A stretch of DNA of 64,000 nucleotides, from the NCBI GenBank assembly GCA_029378245.1, contig JARKIF010000104.1:1-64000 (forward strand), written 5' to 3'. A program made the translations under genes and the position numbers. The DNA comes from Roridomyces roridus. Taxonomy: Eukaryota; Basidiomycota; Agaricomycetes; Agaricales; Mycenaceae. Each line of letters starts with the position of its first letter. The stretch's first letter is position 1. Shown here piece by piece: positions 47,801 through 58,454 of the stretch. The notes beneath the pieces were generated by a model. The model did not search any database. It had not been told where the DNA came from and saw nothing but the letters and a program-made list of their open reading frames with translations.

Positions 47801-48167
47801 TGCTTTGGGGGAGGAGAGTGGTATCAACCCGGATGAGATTGCGTGGATTTCTATTCGCCGCCGGAGTATGGCTTCGTTGCTGGATTTCCTCGCTGGATTT
47901 CTTCCCCAGGAAGGGCCTGAGGCCCCGAGAGAGTATGCCGACGCAGTCAACCGCTGGCTGTCCTCCGTAAATGCGCCTCTCAGCGCTATCACGGCTGAAT
48001 TCGGGGTGGCAGCGGCCATGTCGGAGGAGGTGCGGAGAGAGTGGAGCGATCTGGGGGCGGCCAAGTGCTTGAAACCTGTCAAGCATCTGTGGCTTACTGG
48101 GGTGGGACACTCGGGCATTATGGGAGATAGACGGATGGCCGAGTTTTTGAAGCAGCAGTGTCCATGA
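44843..48167 (+). CDS. NRPS-like A-T-TE synthetase
   Basis: A monomodular NRPS-like enzyme with adenylation, thiolation and thioesterase domains. It activates a carboxylic acid and releases it by hydrolysis, esterification or condensation. Ten exons give 954 aa, starting at 44843, 45157, 45569, 45924, 46191, 46349, 46488, 46669, 46880 and 47087. A-domain motifs are HSSGSTGFPKAV, AYGTTEAG, WRIIGRLDD and GKGTVLRK. The T-domain motif is RQQGFDSLTA; Ser595, the phosphopantetheine site, has its codon split by intron 9. The TE domain has Ser747 in GYSGSS, Asp774 in SFIDHF and His936 in GVGHSG, a full triad, although the usual GxSxG is GxSxS. Intron 8 (46831-46879) needs a GC donor to give AEIDALYNTVEEH. 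The A domain closely resembles that of the A-T-R enzyme 20 kb upstream. Confidence 0.93.
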
Positions 48168-48435
48168 TCGAATCGTTGTTTATTTCCACGACGTTTCTCG
48201 TGAGGCTCCAAATTCCAATGAAGAAGGTTTGCTTCTGTGCGAGTCCGCTCAAGTCCTGTATTCACGGATAGTACCAGTGTGTTTTGAATTCATAAATAAT
48301 CAAACTGATTCATCAATGCGCCAGCCAGTCTTTTTCTCTCGGCTCCTGGCCAACAGACAGTTTACATTCAGGTACTTCAGTACAAACTTGCGATCCGCGG
48401 ACCAGTAATACTACTGCCTAGTTGAAGCCAGCTTA

Positions 48436-49364
48436 CTAGTACGGGGACGACGTGGGCAAGTCAAAGTCCAGCACATCCCCTTCGAAGTCATGACCCAGGT
48501 GCGAGGAAGGCTGAAATCACCACGTCGAATCAAACAATCACACGTGTCGCCAATGGACTTGCCTGAAGACCGACATTGGGGGCTTTGATGACACTCTTTG
48601 CCGCGGCTGGCTTCTGCGCCTCTCGACTTGGAAGGGTGAATCATCGACCGGGAGTTGTTGGAAACAAAGTAGTGAACACGAACCTGCCACTGGCATTCGC
48701 CGGCAAAGGACGGAGCGGCTCGCGCGGCTTGTAAATGTTGGCAGCCTTGTAACTCTGAACCATGTGCTTTAAATGCCCCGCATCTTTCTCCCCACCGAAG
48801 AGACGAGCCCTCAGGATTGCCTAAGTCTCGGTCAGTCTTGAGGATAAAGATACCCGTCCATGCGTACCGAGGTGCGATCACGCTCTTCCTTGGATGAGGT
48901 CTACGACGTCGATGCTGAGTTGCAGCCAAGGAGAATGTTACCTCGAAGCGTACCGTAGAAGGGCGTTTGTTCGCCTTGCCGTCATCCGACTTGCGTTTCT
49001 TGGAACTGGAATTCGAAGACAATCAGTTTCGACCCGATTGAAAGACGTCGCCGACGCACCTGTCCGCGGAAGCGCGCCGCTCCTTCTCGCTCACCGCGGA
49101 TTCACGCTTCTTCACATCTTTCTCCCTCTGCACGACTCGTTCCACCCTCTCCTTGAAATCCTGCTCCCTGTTGGCAATCGCTTTCTCCCTGATATCAAGC
49201 GTCGCATCAGCGATTTTATCCTTCTGGAGTTGTATTTTGTCCTTCTGGAGTTGTTGGACCTGCTGGCGCAGCGCCTTGCACGCCGCCCTCTCGATCTTCA
49301 GGTTCACGGTCAGATCAGTGGTTCCAGCGAGTGCGCGGCGCAGATGCTCAGGGGACATTTTCAT
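48436..49364 (-). CDS. Small coiled-coil protein with basic patch, possibly nuclear
   Basis: A 221-aa protein of unknown function. Six exons: 49364-49060, 49005-48942, 48888-48868, 48820-48684, 48626-48563 and 48510-48436. The N-terminal half is a coiled coil (QQVQQLQKDKIQLQKDKI, then a long run of E/R/K heptads to RESAVSEKERRA). SSKKRKSDDGKANKRP follows, a plausible bipartite nuclear-localisation signal. The C-terminus ends GHDFEGDVLDFDLPTSSPY, an acidic tail. The last intron (48562-48511) uses a GC donor (CAG|GCAAGT); without it the frame ends in unrelated sequence. It is convergent with the A-T-TE gene. Clean frames across five introns support a real gene. Confidence 0.75.
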
Positions 49365-49612
49365 GGTGGTGGTTAGGAGTCAAGAGAGTCACATCGGATG
49401 CACGGGGACCGCTCGTACGGATCTGTTTCAGGGGATCGGCCATCATGTGGAAGGCGCGGCCGCTTGATTTGTTCAGGCTGGCTGGCTGGCGATAAGATTT
49501 GATTATCTCTGCTATCTGCATCAAACATACCTCGACATGGATGCCATCTTCTGCATTTTCCTTTGCGACGGTCTCCCTCGGACATAGTGGACTCAACGAC
49601 GCTACAGATCAG

Positions 49613-50163
49613 CTCTTGTTCTGCGCTTCATTTGCGTTTGGAAATTGAATTCGATTTTGGGGCAGCCACAGAGATTCGTTGGGGGTGGAGGAGCAGCGGA
49701 AGATTCAACTTCTCGAACCGCTGATCTCCAGGTCGTAGGGCGATGGTGAGGCGTGAGAATGAACCCCAACCACCACCCTACCTGTGTCTGCCCCATAGAC
49801 CATTGAGAAGCTGAAAGAAACGGTTGAGGGCGAGGGCGGGCGGGGAAAAGTTTCGGAGACTCTGGAAGGTGGATTCGTGGATGTAGGCGCTGCATTGCAC
49901 GAAGTGCTGGCAGATAGTCGTGGTGTGAGAGAGAAGTGCGGATCAGTGATTACTGTCATTCCGCTGTCACAAGAACCCGTACTGATCTCACAAGCTCATC
50001 AGTATTTCACTCTTGTTCTGCGCTTCATTTGCGTTTGGAAATTGAATTCGATTTTGGGGCAGCCACAGAGATTCGTTGGGGGTGGAGGAGCAGCGGAAGA
50101 TTCAACTTCTCGAACCGCTGATCTCCAGGTCGTAGGGCGATGGTGAGGCGTGAGAATGAACCC
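49613..50163. repeat. 154-bp direct repeat (397-bp spacing)
   Basis: The segment 49613-49766 is repeated without visible differences at 50010-50163. Both start CTCTTGTTCTGCGCTTC and end GAGAATGAACCC. The second copy directly abuts the 166-bp repeat described separately. The repeat reads open in one frame (EIRWGWRSSGRFNFSNR) but has no recognisable domain. Confidence 0.85.
49845..50010. repeat. 166-bp direct repeat, left copy
   Basis: Identical to 54459-54624 as far as I can compare by eye, 4.6 kb away in the same orientation. It starts GAAAAGTTTCGGAGACTC and ends CATCAGTATTTCAC. It reads open in one frame (GGFVDVGAALHEVLADSRGV) in both copies. The ends are not TG...CA, so it is not a standard LTR. 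Confidence 0.85.
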
Positions 50164-51600
50164 AAAGAAACGGAGACGCCAGACGAGGGCATCACCAACG
50201 CCCACGGCTAACCCAACAAATCAGCGGCTCCTCAATCTGGATTTGAACTTGCCACATGGGTTCAACCACACTGGAAACATGACTGGCACCAAAAGGACGA
50301 AGTAGAAACAGATTTCAAACCGAGGACTTGACGAGGAAGTAATGGCAACAAGCCCCCACCAGCAAGGAACCCTGGGTTAAACCTCGGCAGATGCAGATAT
50401 GAAGTGCGACCTAATGATTATGCAGAATGCATTACATGTGTCAGATGTTGGCCTTGAGAGGTTTCAGTTTGAGCTGTGAAGTGATATTGCCACATCCAGG
50501 GGTGCAGAAGACTGAATGAAAGGATATCTGGATGAAAATGGGTAGGGAGAGGGCAATGTGAACGGCCATCCACAGAATGTTGAACCAATATCACATTGAG
50601 CCCAAAGTTCACGGCGTAAAATAAAACCAAAGTATGAAGTGGACATTGGGACCGCAATGAAGTCTCGCGGACAGGATGAAGACACGGTAGATGGGTGGTT
50701 TGTTGAAAATCAATCGCACCGAGATTAGATACTTGAGAGAGAGGAAGGACCCAATAAATTCAGGGCCACCCATACGTCTGACCGGCCAAACACGATAATT
50801 GTCAGTTGGATGTTGAACTGCCCAATACCAGTGGAACCAACGTAGTGACATCCGTATGAGATACATAACCGGGTTTTGTGAATGAAGAAAGAATTACAAG
50901 TGAGATGATGGGCCGAGTCTGCCACGAGCAAAGATGTTCGACATCTACCGAAATCAGAATCACTCTCAGGGTAGAGTTTATGCGGGCCTGACCCCATAGG
51001 ACGACTCGAACGCTGTGGGTCAAAGTACCCTGAGACCACCGCCGACGCCTCGTAAATACCGGCAAGAAGGTAGGGACTACGAGGGCATATCCACATGATT
51101 TTAGACACTCGAGCGGACAATGCAACCCCAAACCTGCCCAATGTGAAAGCGGCAGATGGAAAACACTAGTGGCAAATGGAAGAAATGAACGGAGAGTGTT
51201 CCAGCGAAATTCGTGAGAGTCAAGACGCTCATCTGTGAGCAAGGACATTGAACAGACACAAATTTGCGGAATCAAGGAACTCCGCAATCTGGACGGCGCA
51301 GAAGGGCACATCCGAACACGTATCCAAGGAGGGAATGAACCTCAGCCATCGAAGATAACAAGTGAATTGGCGGTTCACGCTCATGAGCGAACGGAATTGA
51401 ATGGGACAGGATTGAGCTTACACCCAGTCAGAAGCACACTCACAACAGCCCTGTGATTCAATGGTGCCACCGAATGTGCCTCCGTGGGGTGAAGTGGGGA
51501 AGACGGTGGGCATAGCAAGGCAGAATTGAAAAAGCAGACACTGGAGAGCAGGGCTGATGCCATAGACACAACAACATGTCACGGTCCCGTTTGAAATGAG
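50164..51600. other. Gene-poor, non-coding region
   Basis: No gene model. It lies inside the interval bounded by the two 166-bp repeats. Minus-strand open frames exist (for example 50802-51311) but have no motif or splice support. Confidence 0.4.
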
Positions 51601-53290
51601 AACATCCACCACCATGAACGTGGGGTAAGTATCAGCTAAATCCAATTGCCCGTCACTGGGTTCAAAGAAATCAAGATGCGCTTTCGATAGCAGCAGACAA
51701 AGGAATACTATTGATCGGGTAAAACAGCTCCTAGTTGCCAGTAGACCAATAATGCTTGCAGTAGTGCAGGACAAGAAAACTTTGATAGCGGCAGGAAAGA
51801 TGCCTTTGACGGTATGCACACTTTTTATAGCGGCGAGGTATGCACTGACAGCGCCAAGTCAATCCCAACAGCGCAGGACAGGTGCACTTTGAATAGATGC
51901 AAACCACGGCTGCGTTCAATAGAGTAAGATATCCAAGCTCCGATGGTGATATGCCAACCATGGCGCAAGAAAACAAGTGTGCTCTCGATAAGTGCGCTCT
52001 CGATAGCAACCTATGCTCATTAGCATAAGAACAAGGCGCGTTCTCGATAGCGACAAACGAAGACATTCTTCATAGCGTATGAGAAGACGTGCTTTCGATA
52101 GCAGCCAAGGCGAATTTTTCGCATGGCATGGGACCTGGAGGCTGATGTGCTGCATCCAGGCACACTTTGGACCGTGGCGGAAGTCGTTGCTTTGATAGCA
52201 GAGTGAATGCATGCAGGTTGTTTAATCACGGTGGAAGTCATTGATACTGGAATGAATGCATGCTCTCGATGGCGGCGAAAATGGTGCTCTCGATAGCTCA
52301 AGACAAGCACCATTGTGATAACAGCAGACAAAAGTCGTAAAAGGGACGCTCTCGATAGCGTAAGACCAGTAAGGTATGCCCACGATACAGGCAGTTGTAC
52401 ATGGATGAGTACGGCCCGCAGGTACAAGTTGGAAGGATCCCGACAAGATAGATAGTGCACTTACATATCAACTTCAAAATATTCCGACGACCTGGAGTGA
52501 AGGGATACCAGTACCAGCGCTCAGGTACATCAATGTAATCAAGCCAACCAGCGCTTGAGGATATGAAAACGGAAACGGAATGCCTTCGATGGCGGAGCGT
52601 CCGCGATGACGAGCCTGACCAACTCGAGTATTCAAGGATATGGGTGTCAATGCCTTCAATGGCCAGAAACAGGAATTCCAGTAATTGAGGATACAGCTGG
52701 GATGCCGTCAACGATGGCAAAGAGTCCCTGCGATGATGATGTTGAAACCAAATGCCGTCGATGGCAAAGCTCGTCTTCGATGACAAGATACAAGGCACCT
52801 ATTAGACGACGAAGGGAGGAGCAAGTTCGCCGCTTTCGATAGCAGACAGAGCTACCCAGCGGCTGGGTGCAGGGATGCGTACTCTGAAGGGGCGCTCGAT
52901 GGCCTAGGAAGGATAAAAATTCGATGTTTTTGAGAGCAGAGGAACAAGCCCTTCGCTTTTGAGAGCAGACATATATACAGGGCCATTCGGCGCCGGAGGA
53001 CATAGATGCGTACTGTAAAAGGGTGCTTGTAGGTTAAGGAGGATGATGCTCAATGCCTTCGATAGCAGAAGAACCAAGTTTCGACAGCAGACAAACGGAG
53101 CTTCCATAGCAGAGGAACAGGCCTTCGATGACAGAGCAACAGAGCTTCGATAGCGGAGAAACAGAACTTCGATGACAGAGCAACAGAGCTTCAATAGCGG
53201 AGAAACAGAGCTTCAAATTTAACAGCGGAGGAACAGAGTAAACTCGCCGTTGATGCGCCGAAATGTGGAGTTCACGTGAGTGCAAAGAGA
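51600..53290. repeat. Degenerate CGATAGC satellite-like region
   Basis: The word TCGATAGC, with variants TTGATAGC, TCGATGGC and TCGATGAC, recurs dozens of times, usually as GCTCTCGATAGC or CTTCGATAGCAGA, at irregular spacing of about 20-80 bp. It becomes almost tandem at 53050-53240 (ACAGAGCTTCGATAGCGGAG units of about 22-27 bp). The core is near-palindromic around TCGA. Open frames on the minus strand across this region merely reflect the repeat composition. Confidence 0.8.
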
Positions 53291-53599
53291 ATAGGCCTAT
53301 ATTCGTCCGTTGTGTTATAGTCGAAGAGGCCGCCTCAGACGAGGGTGTGAAGGTAAATGCTGCGAATCAGTAAGGGGGTCGTAGTCGTCTTGCATGGTTC
53401 GGGTAAAGAGGGCAAAGTAAGACATAAGCTGGACTTGAATGCCGATGATTGTAGTCAGAACTCAGAACCGTTCCGTAGAAGCCAAAGTTGTAACCCAGAC
53501 TGTCAGTTGTTCTTGGGGCCGTGGACGTATGTTGCCGATGGAAACCCAATGGCCAAGAATAACAAAGAGTTGACGTGTTCGGTAGTGCAGGGAGAAAGT

Positions 53600-54080
53600 T
53601 AGCCAGCGCTCGACGGTATAGATGCATGGATGAATATGAGCTCGATGCCCAGAAGAACTCAACACTTTCAATAGCGGAGGAAGAAATATGATCCAGCGCT
53701 CGAGGGCAAGGATGGGAACTCGATGCCCGAAAGTCAACACTTCCAATAATGGAGGAAGAAAGCAATCCAGCACTCGAGGGCATGGATGCACGAAAGAGTG
53801 GGAACTCAAAGCCCAGAATGATTGCGCAGGATCCAGCGCTCGATGGCATAGACATATAAATGAGTGGGAACTCGATGCCCAGAAGAGCTCAACACTTTTG
53901 ATAGCGGAGGAAGAAAGCAATCCCGTGCTCGAGGGCGTGGATGCGTATAACGAACGAACGGGAACTCAATGCCCAGAAGAATTCAACACTTTTGATAGCA
54001 GAGGAAGAAAGCAATCCTGCACTCGAAGACGTGGATGCATATAATGAACGAATGGGCATTTGACGGCCAGGAAGAAGCCG
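53600..54080. repeat. Tandem array of about 65-95-bp units
   Basis: About six imperfect units, each starting ATCCAGCGCTCGAGGGC or a variant. Each then has GGGAACTCGATGCCCAGAA, CAACACTTTTGATAGC and GGAGGAAGAAAGCA. Unit length varies because of internal deletions. The DNA shares the GATAGC core with the region upstream and is probably the better-preserved end of the same satellite. Confidence 0.85.
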
Positions 54081-54458
54081 ATAGCAGGGAAGCACGGGGC
54101 GATCAAGTGCTCGAGGACATAGACATGTTGCAGAAAAGAGTTTGATGATCCGGGACAGTGAGACCGTTAACAGCCCGGAGGGAACGAAACCGACTAACAG
54201 CGAGGATGTATAGTAATTTGTCCAATGGACGGGCCGTGATGGTATACGGGGCTCGTAATTGATGGAGAAACATGGGTGGTAAAGCAAATAGGAAGCCATA
54301 GGACCAGTGGATCTCACCCTAGTCCCAGCTGCTAGTCACGTAAGTTGTCCCATTGAAAGCCCGAGGTCTCGGTGAGCCAAGTGTATCCACAAGGAAACAG
54401 AGGATGACAAGTGTTCCCAGCGGTGAAAACGAGAGAGAGCAGAGCCAATGTAGCCAGA

Positions 54459-54624
54459 GAAAAGTTTCGGAGACTCTGGAAGGTGGATTCGTGGATGTAG
54501 GCGCTGCATTGCACGAAGTGCTGGCAGATAGTCGTGGTGTGAGAGAGAAGTGCGGATCAGTGATTACTGTCATTCCGCTGTCACAAGAACCCGTACTGAT
54601 CTCACAAGCTCATCAGTATTTCAC
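54459..54624. repeat. 166-bp direct repeat, right copy
   Basis: Second copy of 49845-50010. Here it is followed by unrelated sequence (CGTCGTCTAAGACC) instead of the 154-bp repeat. The pair bounds the satellite-rich interval of about 4.45 kb. Confidence 0.85.
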
Positions 54625-57600
54625 CGTCGTCTAAGACCGGAGATCTGATTGAAAGGCGACACCGTCGTCACACCGAGGCGTATCTCAGAAAACCTGCTCT
54701 ATGCTGGGAGACTGAGGGCATCTGATCGCGACTCTAATCGCAAATCAAGCAGATAATATATTCTCGACCCATTAAACACATAACCATTACTGGGTTTGTT
54801 TTCGAGAATCGCTGAAACGCCGCCCGAATCATCAGGTACGCGGACCCTGTGGCATACATAAACTGCCAGAGGAGGGTTTTTCCCCCTCGGCCGCGCGTTA
54901 CGGCCACGGTGTTCTTCTTGGCGTCTGGAAATAAAATAGCTGGCAACCCCGTCTCCTGTTCCAAGCTTGTGAGTACTTACAGAATAATTGATGACTAATC
55001 GGTCGGGCGCCTCGGTGGACACTCAACATTAAGTATCACCGCGCATCAGCAAGTACTAGTCGGGTAGATGCGACAGTTGGAGCGAGCGCTCGGTTCGGAT
55101 CGGCGATTCTCAACGTTCAGTGCGTTGGGATCCGATTCCGATTCTGAACCCACGGAACTCCCGGAACTGGTTTGTACCAGAGTGTACCAGCCAATATAAG
55201 TGACTACCAACATCTCGTACAATGATTCAGTCCGATTTATTCGGACATTCTACGTACGTAGCCAACAACACGCAACACCGACGGCCGTCCGAGGAACAAC
55301 TGTCATGATCAGTGTCCAAGGTATATCAGGCCGATAAACACACACATAAATGCCAGGTACTCTGGTATGTACACTGGCTCTTCCGGGCGCCTGTGCAGAG
55401 GATCGGCGAATTGAAGCCGCGAAACCCGCACGCGGATCTTTGCTTGAGCTTGGTCAGGTCGCTTGATGCGCATAGTATGTACTTGGAGTGCAGTGGGCGC
55501 CTTCTGAACCCTAAATTCGAAATACATGCAAGAAGACGAGGAGTGGCGACTTCGGTGAGGTGAGAAATGGAGTTGGCCCCTCCTGCTTTTCTTCCAGTGT
55601 TGCCCAGAGACGAGATTCACAGATGGGTGTCTCGGAGGCAAGCACAGGCAAGCACCCGTTTCGGTCTCCGTTCGGTAGGACCGGAGGTACCGGTGGAGTT
55701 GAATTCGAAACAGGAATAACCAACCGTCCGGTAATCTACTGGACCACCATCGCCTCAATTGTCCGCCAATTGCACCGCCTCGATTCAATCAATAGAAGTA
55801 TCGCCTAGCCTGCACAGTTTCAAGTAACTTGTGGGAACACAGTTGGAACACAGAAACCAAATCTGGCACGAATGGGACAAGGATTGCTCTATACCATTAG
55901 CAGAAACGCCTGTGGCAAGTAAGTACTAGTACGGAACTGCTCCAATATTTTCTCACGGTTGATGAACGGCCTGGGAACGTACTCGAAGCTTTTGCGGCAC
56001 TTCGGAACACTTGACCGCCAGTCATGTCTCTCCCACAAGAGGACGGCTGACGACGGTCAACGTCACTCGCCCCAGAGGGAATCGGCTATCGCGGAACATC
56101 GCGCTCTTTAGACGCCGATGACGGGTCTCGTCGGGTTCCGTCGTTAAATTTGACGCTCATTTTTTTCTGATACACAGGCAGGAGGGATGACCCACCTCCC
56201 GCGACGATTTCCTTCGTGATGAGATCTCTGTATTGGATAACTGCAAACGGGTTTCGGTATGCGGCGCCGTTTAGCCTAGCCAGTAATTACGTGCAATAAA
56301 TCTTGGGCTGTAACCAGGGCAGGAATATCATTGACAGCGGCGGCCCTCGGGAAAATGTTAACATGTCAGACATACGCTTATGCTGAGAATATGAATGTAT
56401 GAGTGAGGGGACACGCGATCCCTGCGTAGAGGAATAGAAAGATCTCAAATTAATGAATCGGCTCGATGGAATACGCTATGCCGACTTTTGTAGGCATTCC
56501 AACCAGCTTGAAATCCACAGATACCCACCCTGATGCTGATGGGCCAAGATCTCACCTGTCTGATCGTTATTTTGCTTCCAATTTGCTTCCCTTTGTTTGA
56601 ACACTGTGCAACCTGGGGCACATGAAAATCATGTCCCTCGGTACCCCCCCAATTCATGGCGGGATCCCATGAATATCAACGGGATGCACCCTAAAATCAC
56701 CCGCCTTTCAGTGAAGTGCCCAAACTCAATTCATGTGTGTTTTCGACGTTTTCATGTGCCTTTTTCATGTTATCTCGACATGAAAATGGCTGGAAAGCAG
56801 GTGAGTCCAATTTGAGTCAGGCTGGATGATACCGAATACTATTATCACGGCACCAACTTTCAAATGCAAGGAACATGAATTTCAAAAGATATGTAGGTGA
56901 TACAGAACAGTGTGCTACCAGCGCCCGCCCCGCTTGCCTCCGCCTTCGTCCGTCAGAAACAACTTGAGTCGAGAACTTTGCCACGGCTGCGATTCATACT
57001 AATCAGCATCCTCGAGCCGCGGACATCAAAAGAACATACCTCAAGTTGCGAATAGCGGAAGAGGAAAGTCTCGTGGAGAGGGAGGGATTGCGGGTGCATG
57101 GGTGAGAGCAGTAGAGGGTGGGGTACGCACTAGATATGAAGAGACAGAGTGAGCTGTCGGCGACTCAGCGTTTCAATTTGCTGGCCACCATGGTCGTATC
57201 GGGTCAGAAGAGAGACAATACAGCGAGGTCAATGACGCACCCGACGCACCCTGACCTCTTCAGCGAGTCGCAATATCCAGAGCTTGAGCCGTACGCCCAG
57301 TTGTGAGTGCCACGGCCGACTAGGAATGCAAGCCTGCAGGCGGATTCGAGGTCGGACTTGGTCCTACAGCCTACAGGTGTCATGAGCGTCCGGAAATGAT
57401 CGCAAGCTCCGTGTTTTCATACAGTGTGGCCCATTGGGACTCCTGGGAGAAAGGAGAGGGAAGACGAGGCGGGGGCGGAAGGGAGATGAGCGTTGGGAGG
57501 AAGAAGTGGAGCGCCGTGACAGGCGTGACACCACTGACCTCATCCGCAGCACCCGCTCCACACACTGAATATTCACCCTTCTCAAGTCCGTCTCCATGCA

Positions 57601-58450
57601 AATATCCCACTGTGGAACGAGGTGGTCGTCGAGGGATATCCGGACGGGAATTGGTTGATTGAAGAACACCCTAATGTTGATGCACAGGAGTGCGTGTACA
57701 AATACGATCTGTTGATATTAGAAACAGGGGTCTTCCCGGGTTGTCCAAAGCCACCATCTAAAGTCGACAAGCGTCCTGCGTCAACAGATTCACAGTCAGA
57801 GCGAAGGGCCAACCCCGCTTTACGTACGGCCCTGCTCTGTCACAGTCTCGGGGTGGTTCTGCTGGAGGCTCCCTGCTGGTCAACCCCTCTCCTGGCAATA
57901 TCCCGACAATGACTCTCTCCTTGCTTGACGACTTCTTTTCCCCACCCACCCTCCCTTCTTCGACGTTCATTCTCGCTGCTGTCGGTGTTTGGTTGCGCAT
58001 AGACGCCGCACCACGGGTCGTATGCGCGAGGGGGAGAATAGGGGCTAGAGGCATGCCGCCGGCCCTGGGGCTTACTGGAGATGGAGAGAGCGTGGATGTG
58101 TGTCAAGGATGGAGAGGGAGCAGGAAGGAGGCGTACGAGGATGGAAGGAGAGGGCCCTGGCGATGGAGTGTCGATCGACCGAGTATGGTCAGCCCGGCCA
58201 CGGACGGGAAAGCCCCAAGGTCCGTGGATTGTCCGGGTTGTCGGCAAGGGGGAGACGGCACAGAATCTGCGGAGGGACAGGCTCCTGGTCACGGTGTGCA
58301 GGACCCGAGCGGTATGCTCATGGACAGCCGAGTACTAGGGCGGCGAGTCGAGCAGAGGATGCTATCGGGACGCTATCGGGACGCATTACGACATTGCCAT
58401 CAAGTACGACGAGCCGACGGTGTGGTACGCCAAGACAAAGATCAGGTCAA
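54625..58450. other. Gene-poor region, nothing assigned
   Basis: Several open frames of 60-160 codons (for example 55309-55788 minus) have no motifs or splice support. The frame near 57622 (GYPDGNWLIEEHPNVD) looks coding-like but is isolated. Old transposon debris is likely but not demonstrated. Confidence 0.35.
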
Positions 58451-58454
58451 TTTA

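Noticed and set aside
51418..53285. Long minus-strand open frames (up to about 166 codons)
   Set aside because: They consist of translated satellite words and change frame without splice sites; composition artefact.
49845..54624. LTR retrotransposon bounded by the 166-bp repeats
   Set aside because: The repeats lack TG...CA ends, no primer-binding site or polypurine tract was seen, and the interior encodes no gag, protease, reverse transcriptase or integrase motif.
54734..54964. Possible P-loop (GRGGKT) in a minus-strand frame
   Set aside because: Spacing does not match GxxxxGK[ST], and no Walker B or other helicase motif follows.
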